From Flavobacterium sp. SM15 (GTDB lineage: Bacteria; Bacteroidota; Bacteroidia; Flavobacteriales; Flavobacteriaceae), in contig NZ_JAKLTO010000010.1 of NCBI RefSeq assembly GCF_022012335.1, positions 1-64,000 on the forward strand: a stretch of 64,000 nt of DNA, in the 5' to 3' direction. Below the pieces are notes generated by a model. That model did not search any database. It was not told where the DNA came from and saw nothing but the letters and a program-made list of their open reading frames with translations. Of the stretch, positions 59,048-64,000 are shown piece after piece (within the stretch, counting starts at the first letter, position 1; every line of letters starts with the position of its first letter). Made by a program: the position numbers and the translations under genes.

Positions 59048-60511
59048 TTAATTTTTCATTGGAATGTTTTCCAAAATCTCCATCACAAATTTCCAGTATT
59101 TCTGAGCGGAAGAAATCGATGCTCTCTCATCCGGGCTGTGTGCTCCTTTGATGGTTGGACCAAAAGAAATCATATCCATATCCGGATAATTGGTTCCTAA
59201 GATTCCACACTCTAAACCTGCGTGACAAGCTACTACATGAGCTTTTGATCCGTTTTGTTTTTCGTAGATGGAAGTAAGCACATCTAAAATCGGTGAACTT
59301 ACATTTGGTGTCCAACCTGGGTAAGAACCTGCAAAAGTAACTTCACATCCGAACAATTCAAAAGCTGAACGTAAAGCATTCGCCAAATCAAATTTTGATG
59401 ATTCTACCGAAGAACGCGTTAAATTCTGAATCGAGATTTCTCCGTCTTTCACAATTACACGGGCAATATTGTTGGAAGTTTCCACCAAGTTTTCCATATC
59501 GGCACTCATTCTGTAAACACCGTTATGAGCTGCGTAAATAGAGCGAAGCAATCCTTCCTGAACCCCTAAATCCATAACTTTTGAAGGCAAATCAGATTTA
59601 ACGATTTCGATGGTTAGGTTTTTCTCCGTGGCTTTGTATTCGAATTTGATATCATTGATGATTTCCTGCATATCGAACACGAAAGCCTCATCGTACATTT
59701 CCGCGATGATTACTTTGGCAACACTCTCACGCGGAATAGCGTTACGCAAACTTCCCCCGTTAATTTCTGCTATCTGTAAACCAAAATTCTCAAAACCATC
59801 AAATAATAAACGGTTCATGATTTTATTCGCGTTTCCTAAACCTTTATCGATGTCCATTCCGGAGTGCCCTCCATTCAAACCTTTTACAGTAATGGTATAA
59901 CCTACTGAACCTTCCGGTGTTTCTTCTTCTTCATAAGAACGAACCGCTGTTACGTCTACTCCACCGGCACAACCGATATCGATTTCGTCATCTTCTTCCG
60001 TATCTAAATTTAAAAGGATTTGACCGTCTAACAAACCTCCTTTTAATCCCATTGCTCCGGTCATTCCGGTTTCTTCATCAATGGTAAATAACGCTTCAAT
60101 AGCCGGATGCTTGATGTCTTTACTTTCTAAAATCGCCATGATTGTAGCAACACCCAAACCGTTATCGGCACCTAAAGTGGTTCCTTTTGCACGAACCCAG
60201 TCACCATCCACATACATTTCAATTCCTTGGGTGTCAAAATCGAAAACGGTATCGTTGTTTTTTTGGTGTACCATATCCAAATGCGATTGCATTACAATGG
60301 TTTTACGGTTTTCCATTCCTGCAGAAGCCGGTTTTTTGATGATTACGTTACCAACTTCGTCTTTGATGGTTTCCAATCCTAATTTCTGACCGAATTCCAT
60401 CATGAAAGCAATTACACGCTCTTCTTTTTTAGACGGGCGCGGAACCGCATTCAGGTCTGCAAATTTGTTCCAAAGCGCTTTCGGCTCAAGATTTCTTACT
60501 TCCTGGCTCAT
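59048..60511 (-). CDS. pepD: Aminoacyl-histidine dipeptidase (M20, PepD-type)
   Basis: Cleaves Xaa-His and other dipeptides. 487 residues with the M20 metal sites: QSHLDMVHQ, LGADNGLG, DEETGMTGA, the CHAGLECGIL segment and a C-terminal GAHSPDER His. An inserted dimerisation lid follows GLNGGHSGMDI. The -7 box TAACTTTG is at 60556-60563. Monocistronic, sharing the bidirectional terminator at 58990. Confidence 0.92.
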   Translation of the reverse strand: MSQEVRNLEPKALWNKFADLNAVPRPSKKEERVIAFMMEFGQKLGLETIKDEVGNVIIKKPASAGMENRKTIVMQSHLDMVHQKNNDTVFDFDTQGIEMYVDGDWVRAKGTTLGADNGLGVATIMAILESKDIKHPAIEALFTIDEETGMTGAMGLKGGLLDGQILLNLDTEEDDEIDIGCAGGVDVTAVRSYEEEETPEGSVGYTITVKGLNGGHSGMDIDKGLGNANKIMNRLLFDGFENFGLQIAEINGGSLRNAIPRESVAKVIIAEMYDEAFVFDMQEIINDIKFEYKATEKNLTIEIVKSDLPSKVMDLGVQEGLLRSIYAAHNGVYRMSADMENLVETSNNIARVIVKDGEISIQNLTRSSVESSKFDLANALRSAFELFGCEVTFAGSYPGWTPNVSSPILDVLTSIYEKQNGSKAHVVACHAGLECGILGTNYPDMDMISFGPTIKGAHSPDERASISSAQKYWKFVMEILENIPMKN

Positions 60512-60555
60512 TATAGTTTGTTTAGTGTTTAAGAGTTAAATAATTCAAAGTGGGT

Positions 60556-60563
60556 CAAAGTTA
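60556..60563 (-). promoter_or_regulatory. -7 box of pepD
   Basis: TAACTTTG on the minus strand, exact TAnnTTTG match, within the longer AACTTCGTAACTTT (60557-60570) that recurs before the NDH-2 gene (63517-63530). Confidence 0.5.
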
Positions 60564-60602
60564 CGAAGTTTTGTAACGATCAGGCCGATAAATTCAAAGA
60601 AA

Positions 60603-60887
60603 TTATTCGTGATTCAGAAGCCTGGCATGGGCCACATGTTCTTCAAAAAGCTGAGGGATTTTTTTCTCGGAAACTTCACCATACCACACATTATCCGGCT
60701 GAAAACCAATTACCGGAGCACATTTGCAGTTATCGGTACAATGAATCTTGATTAGTTCCACTTCGCCTTTCATCTCGGTTTGTTTAATCAGTCCGCGAAA
60801 AACCTTGCGGTTGTGTTTGTTTTCTTTACCGCATTTGCTTCCGTCACAGAACAGAATGGCTTTTTTTCGCATCTCTAACTTCTTCAT
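60603..60887 (-). CDS. Thioredoxin-like (2Fe-2S) ferredoxin
   Basis: 94 residues. CDGSKCGKENK near the start and HCTDNCKCAPVIGF later supply cysteines spaced as in thioredoxin-fold [2Fe-2S] ferredoxins, which also match the C-terminal-like domain family seen beside (2Fe-2S) proteins in Bacteroidetes. The protein likely transfers electrons; partner unknown. The -7 box TAAATTTG lies at 60919-60926. Single gene, divergent from the DUF3810 gene. Confidence 0.85.
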   Translation of the reverse strand: MKKLEMRKKAILFCDGSKCGKENKHNRKVFRGLIKQTEMKGEVELIKIHCTDNCKCAPVIGFQPDNVWYGEVSEKKIPQLFEEHVAHARLLNHE

Positions 60888-60918
60888 TACACTGGTTTTG
60901 AGTGGTTCTTCAGTCTTA

Positions 60919-60926
60919 CAAATTTA
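60919..60926 (-). promoter_or_regulatory. -7 box of the ferredoxin gene
   Basis: TAAATTTG on the minus strand, exact TAnnTTTG match, 31 bases before the ATG. Confidence 0.5.
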
Positions 60927-61099
60927 CGATAAGTGTTTGACTATTAAGTTTAGTTTCTGAATTTTATTAATTTTTAACCATATAAGTTTTTAGATCTTAT
61001 CCAATATCAATCCTCTTATATGACTTATATGTTTCATTTTTTCAGTATTTTAAAAAATGACTTTAGATTTTCATTTCTATCTTTAGCAAAATTTCCCCG

Positions 61100-62161
61100 A
61101 TGAACCGAAAATTGATTTTACCGTTGTTTCTTTTAGTACAGCTAATCGGATTGCGTATTCTTTCCTTATTTCCTGAAACTGTGGAACGGTTTTACAGCAA
61201 CGGCTTCTATCCTATCCTATCCAAAATTTCCAGAATCACTTTAGGAAATATTTCATTTTCGGTTGGTGATGTGATTTATGGGATTGCTCTTTTCTTTCTG
61301 CTTAAATGGTTTTGGAAACAACGTAAAACATGGAAATCAGAATGGAAATCTAACTTTTTGACCCTGATCGGTTATGTATCGATTTTTTACTTTTTGTTTA
61401 ATGTGCTTTGGGCTCTGAATTATTTAAGGATTCCGATGTATCAGAAGTTAAACATCGAACGTGAATATTCTCAAAAAGACTTGCTGCTATTTACCAAACA
61501 GCTAATTGTAAAAACAAATGCACTTCATTCACAATTAGCTAAAAATGATTCAGTTAAAATAGTTATTCCCTATACTCAGGAACAAATTTTTGAAAAAGCA
61601 CAAAACGGTTACGATGAACTTGCTAAAATTTATCCTTATCTGACTTACAGAGATCATTCGGTAAAACCTTCATTAATAAGTTTGCCGTTGACTTATATGG
61701 GATTTGGTGGTTATCTCAATCCTTTTACCAATGAAGCGCAAGTTAACGATAGGGTTCCTAAGCACAATTTTGTGGTAACCACAGCCCACGAAATGTCGCA
61801 CCAAATCGGTATCGGTTCGGAAAGTGAGGCAAATTTTGTGGGTTTTATGGCAACGATTTACAATGATGATTTGTACTTCAATTATTGTGGATATTCGTAT
61901 GCTTTGCGTTATTGTTTGGGAAATATGGAAAATTTTCAAGAAGGTTCAACTAAAGAATTGATCTCTGAAATTCATCCGGGAATTTTGAAAGATTTTGAAG
62001 AAACGCAACAATTTTGGGACAGCCATCAAACGTTTATCGATGTTGTTTTTCATTCTTTTTACGATAAATTTCTAAAAATCAATCAACAAAAAGACGGTTT
62101 GGAAAGTTACAGCAAGTTTGTGGATTTGATGGTGAATTATTATAAAACAAAAAAGCTTTAA
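61100..62161 (+). CDS. DUF3810 family membrane protein with zinc-protease-like motif
   Basis: 353 residues. Two or three N-terminal helices (PLFLLVQLIGLRILSLF, GDVIYGIALFFLLKWFW, LIGYVSIFYFLFNVLWALN) are followed by a soluble domain with H230-E231-xx-H234 in TTAHEMSHQIG and a downstream SESEANFVG, typical of gluzincin metalloproteases. The family is DUF3810; protease activity is likely but not shown. The stop codon lies in the stem of a bidirectional terminator. A TATCTTTA box lies at 61078-61085. Confidence 0.82.
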   Translation: MNRKLILPLFLLVQLIGLRILSLFPETVERFYSNGFYPILSKISRITLGNISFSVGDVIYGIALFFLLKWFWKQRKTWKSEWKSNFLTLIGYVSIFYFLFNVLWALNYLRIPMYQKLNIEREYSQKDLLLFTKQLIVKTNALHSQLAKNDSVKIVIPYTQEQIFEKAQNGYDELAKIYPYLTYRDHSVKPSLISLPLTYMGFGGYLNPFTNEAQVNDRVPKHNFVVTTAHEMSHQIGIGSESEANFVGFMATIYNDDLYFNYCGYSYALRYCLGNMENFQEGSTKELISEIHPGILKDFEETQQFWDSHQTFIDVVFHSFYDKFLKINQQKDGLESYSKFVDLMVNYYKTKKL

Positions 62162-62180
62162 GTACTAACCTAAAGCTTTT
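62151..62180. terminator. Bidirectional terminator between the DUF3810 and NDH-2 genes
   Basis: AAAAGCTTTA / TAAAGCTTTT stem with a 10-base loop; the TAA stop of the DUF3810 gene lies in its left arm. Confidence 0.7.
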
Positions 62181-62185
62181 CGATA

Positions 62186-63490
62186 TTAAATCTCATCCGT
62201 TGTAAAACTCTGAATATTTTTCTTTTTGTACGGTCGAATAATCAATCGGCCTTCTCTATCGAATTTAATGTAATTGTAGACCCAATTCATTAGCACGACT
62301 GCTTTGTTTTTAAAGCCAATCAGGGAAAACAAATGCACAAACATCCAGACAAACCAAGCAAAAACACCGTGAAAATGAACTTTTGGCAAATCGACAACGG
62401 CTTTGTTTCGTCCAATGGTTGCCATCGAACCTTTGTCGTTGTATTCGAAAGGTTTCATCGGTTTATTTTTAATTACATTAATTAGGTTTTCTGCCAGTAG
62501 GTTCCCTTGTTGTATGGCAGGCTGAGCCATCATCGGATGACCGTACGGATTTTTTTCTGAAGCCATTGAGGCAATATCCCCAACAGCAAAAATGTTGTCA
62601 TACCCCAACACCTGATTGTACTCGTTTACCTTAATACGGTCGGCACGTTCAATTAGGGAATCAGATTGCAATCCACTTATTAAAGCTCCTTTTACACCTG
62701 CGGCCCAAATAACAGTTGCTGTATCAAAAGTTAAATCGGAATTGGTAGTAATGGTGCGCCCGTCGTAATTGGTTACACGAACATTTTTCCAGATACTTAC
62801 TCCTAAACTGTGCAAAAACTTTTCTGCACTTTCCGAAGATTTTACAGTCATTGCATCTAGTAACCGATCACTTCCCTGCACTAAATGAATTCCCATTTTT
62901 CGAATGTCTAAATCAGGGTAATCTTTGGGAAGAATGGCCTTCTTCATTTCTGCCAAAGCTCCGGCTAACTCTACTCCGGTTGGCCCACCTCCTACGATTA
63001 CGAAATTCATTAAGGCATTACGTTCGGCAATATCATTGGTTAAAGTAGCTTGTTCAAAATTTTCCAGAATTAAACTTCGGATGTTGAGTGACTGCGGAAT
63101 GGTTTTCATCGCCATGCTGTAATTCTCGATGTCTTTGTTTCCAAAATAATTGGTTTTGGAACCTGTGGCAATTACCAGATAGTCGTAATGTAAATCGCCA
63201 ATATCGGCCAAGACTTTTTTATTTTCAGTGTCGATGTTTTTCACATTGGCCAATCGGAAGTAAAAATCAGTGTATTCCTGAACTACTTTTCGGATGGGAT
63301 AAGCAATTGAACCTGCTTCAAGACCGCCTGTGGCCACCTGATATAGCAATGGTTGAAAAGTATGGTAATTGTGTTTGTCTAAAAGAACTACCTGTACGTT
63401 TTTATTTTTGAGTTTTTTGGCTAAGCTGATTCCGGCAAAACCACCGCCAATAATAACGATGCGCGGAAAACTGGAACGGGGAATATTCAT
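62186..63490 (-). CDS. ndh: Type II NADH dehydrogenase (NDH-2)
   Basis: 434 residues. Rossmann motifs IVIIGGGFAGIS (FAD) and VIVGGGPTGVELAG (NADH), the ATG-like DYLVIATGSKTN and NIFAVGDIAS segments, and a C-terminal helical patch with the membrane-facing HGVFAWFVWMFVHLFSLIGF. NDH-2 oxidises NADH and reduces quinone without proton pumping. Single gene; its upstream region repeats the AACTTCGTAACTTT of pepD. Confidence 0.92.
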   Translation of the reverse strand: MNIPRSSFPRIVIIGGGFAGISLAKKLKNKNVQVVLLDKHNYHTFQPLLYQVATGGLEAGSIAYPIRKVVQEYTDFYFRLANVKNIDTENKKVLADIGDLHYDYLVIATGSKTNYFGNKDIENYSMAMKTIPQSLNIRSLILENFEQATLTNDIAERNALMNFVIVGGGPTGVELAGALAEMKKAILPKDYPDLDIRKMGIHLVQGSDRLLDAMTVKSSESAEKFLHSLGVSIWKNVRVTNYDGRTITTNSDLTFDTATVIWAAGVKGALISGLQSDSLIERADRIKVNEYNQVLGYDNIFAVGDIASMASEKNPYGHPMMAQPAIQQGNLLAENLINVIKNKPMKPFEYNDKGSMATIGRNKAVVDLPKVHFHGVFAWFVWMFVHLFSLIGFKNKAVVLMNWVYNYIKFDREGRLIIRPYKKKNIQSFTTDEI

Positions 63491-63566
63491 TTTTGAATAG
63501 CAAAATTGATTTCTATAAAGTTACGAAGTTTCTTTAAGTAACAGAAGAAAGTTTAAAAAATGTACT

Positions 63567-63625
63567 ACCGTTTGAAGCTAGCCCCGATGGAAGCGGCACC
63601 TTGTAAAGCGGACAGCGGGAATATG
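63567..63625 (+). ncRNA. Candidate structured RNA upstream of the ECF sigma factor gene
   Basis: Following a promoter-like TACCGTTTG (63565-63573), the core CTAGCCCCGATGGAAGCGGC and later AGCGGACAGCGGGA can fold through CCCG / CGGG pairing. Sequences built on CTAGCCCCGAT...GAAGCGGC...AGCGGATAGCGGGA are, to my recollection, repeated between genes in Flavobacterium genomes; this copy lacks the usual central hairpin. No terminator follows before the sigma gene, so it may be a leader element. Confidence 0.45.
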
Positions 63626-63710
63626 GAAGAAAAAACGCGCAAAAGTATTGCTCCTTCAAATAAAAACTTCAAATTTGTAACATTAGGTGAAATTTTAACA
63701 CTAATCGTTT

Positions 63711-64000
63711 ATGAATTCGAGTTTAGAGCAATCCTTTGTATCACAATTGCAGGAACATCAGAATATAATCCACAAAATCTGTAGGTTATATACCTCTGAT
63801 GAAGATGCGCACAAAGATCTTTTTCAGGAAATCACTATTCAGCTCTGGAAAGCCTTCCCTCAATTTCGTGGCGAGGCAAAATTTACCACTTGGGCCTATC
63901 GGGTAGCTTTAAACACGGCTATTACGCTTTACCGAAAGAAGACAAAATCTGTCAGTACCATTGAGTTTGACAGTAAAATTCACAAATTCAGCCACGACGA
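63711..64000 (+). CDS. ECF RNA polymerase sigma factor (partial)
   Basis: The ATG at 63711 opens a frame that runs off the window after about 96 codons. Region 2 of sigma-70 is clear: HKDLFQEITIQLWKAFPQF and KFTTWAYRVALNTAITLYRKK, the usual ECF signature. Region 4 would lie outside. The gene probably belongs to a regulatory operon continuing to the right. Confidence 0.85.
   Translation, partial: MNSSLEQSFVSQLQEHQNIIHKICRLYTSDEDAHKDLFQEITIQLWKAFPQFRGEAKFTTWAYRVALNTAITLYRKKTKSVSTIEFDSKIHKFSHD

Noticed and set aside
63560..63784. 74-codon plus-strand frame before the sigma factor
   Set aside because: It overlaps the sigma-factor start in another frame and runs through the structured-RNA motif; the product shows no conserved features.

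Overview
The window looks like chromosomal DNA from a Flavobacteriaceae bacterium, most likely Flavobacterium or a close relative. The signs are low-GC, A/T-rich intergenic DNA; -7 boxes of the Bacteroidetes type (TAnnTTTG) in front of many genes; almost no Shine-Dalgarno sequences; the gliding-motility lipoprotein GldI; a T9SS sorting tail on a subtilase; type III glutamine synthetase; PafA phosphatase; and a giant FN3/choice-of-anchor-J surface protein. No tRNA, rRNA, insertion sequence, phage module or CRISPR array was seen. Functions are assigned by reading motifs; no database search was possible.

Layout. 1-6378: the first 2126 codons of a giant secreted modular protein (minus strand). 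6379-7174: a long A/T-rich gap with a palindrome and a possible small transcription unit. 7175-9765: lysA and a membrane-anchored Ntn-type hydrolase. 9773-17216: minus-strand run of pafA, a small secreted protein, a nitronate-monooxygenase-like enzyme, a T9SS subtilase, mnmA, a MORN-repeat protein and proC. 17285-20876: yidC and pyrG. 20980-25174: guaA, LysM/PBP1 protein, OsmC, DUF3820, packed as an operon. 25343-29993: a lipoprotein, an NrnA-type DHH phosphoesterase, and gldI followed by two cyclophilin-FKBP fusions. 30067-34063: small protein, methyltransferase, acyltransferase, purM; here a decayed second copy of the purM 3' end lies on the far side of the acyltransferase. 34264-40728: two double-OmpA proteins, a possible ncRNA, glnN, an alpha/beta hydrolase with a frameshifted signal peptide, and a lipoprotein. 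40889-47310: fused acyl-CoA mutase (IcmF type), VOC protein, katG. 47526-51741: DUF4197 lipoprotein, MFS exporter, periplasmic-binding-like protein, DoxX, pyrF. 51899-57203: AI-2E-family permease, AraC-type regulator, response regulator, CHASE3/PAS histidine kinase, then a 50-residue membrane protein, a 73-residue protein and a lipoprotein. 57250-63490: prfA, DUF6265 lipoprotein, pepD, ferredoxin-like protein, DUF3810 protein and NDH-2. 63541-64000: a possible structured RNA and the start of an ECF sigma factor.

Most genes are ordinary core metabolism (lysine, proline, UMP/CTP, GMP, purine, glutamine), tRNA thiolation, translation termination and envelope biogenesis. The parts that merit a closer look are: (1) the purM relic and acyltransferase insertion at 31.6-33.1 kb; (2) two promoters at 51.8 and 56.0 kb sharing a TATAACACAA element at identical distance from TTTG, suggesting that the permease/two-component cluster and the small-protein operon form one regulon; (3) a short putative structured RNA upstream of the sigma factor; (4) a promoter-to-terminator unit near 36.1-36.4 kb without a convincing protein; (5) a rare strong Shine-Dalgarno sequence before prfA; (6) a one-base frameshift that separates a signal peptide from an otherwise intact hydrolase.
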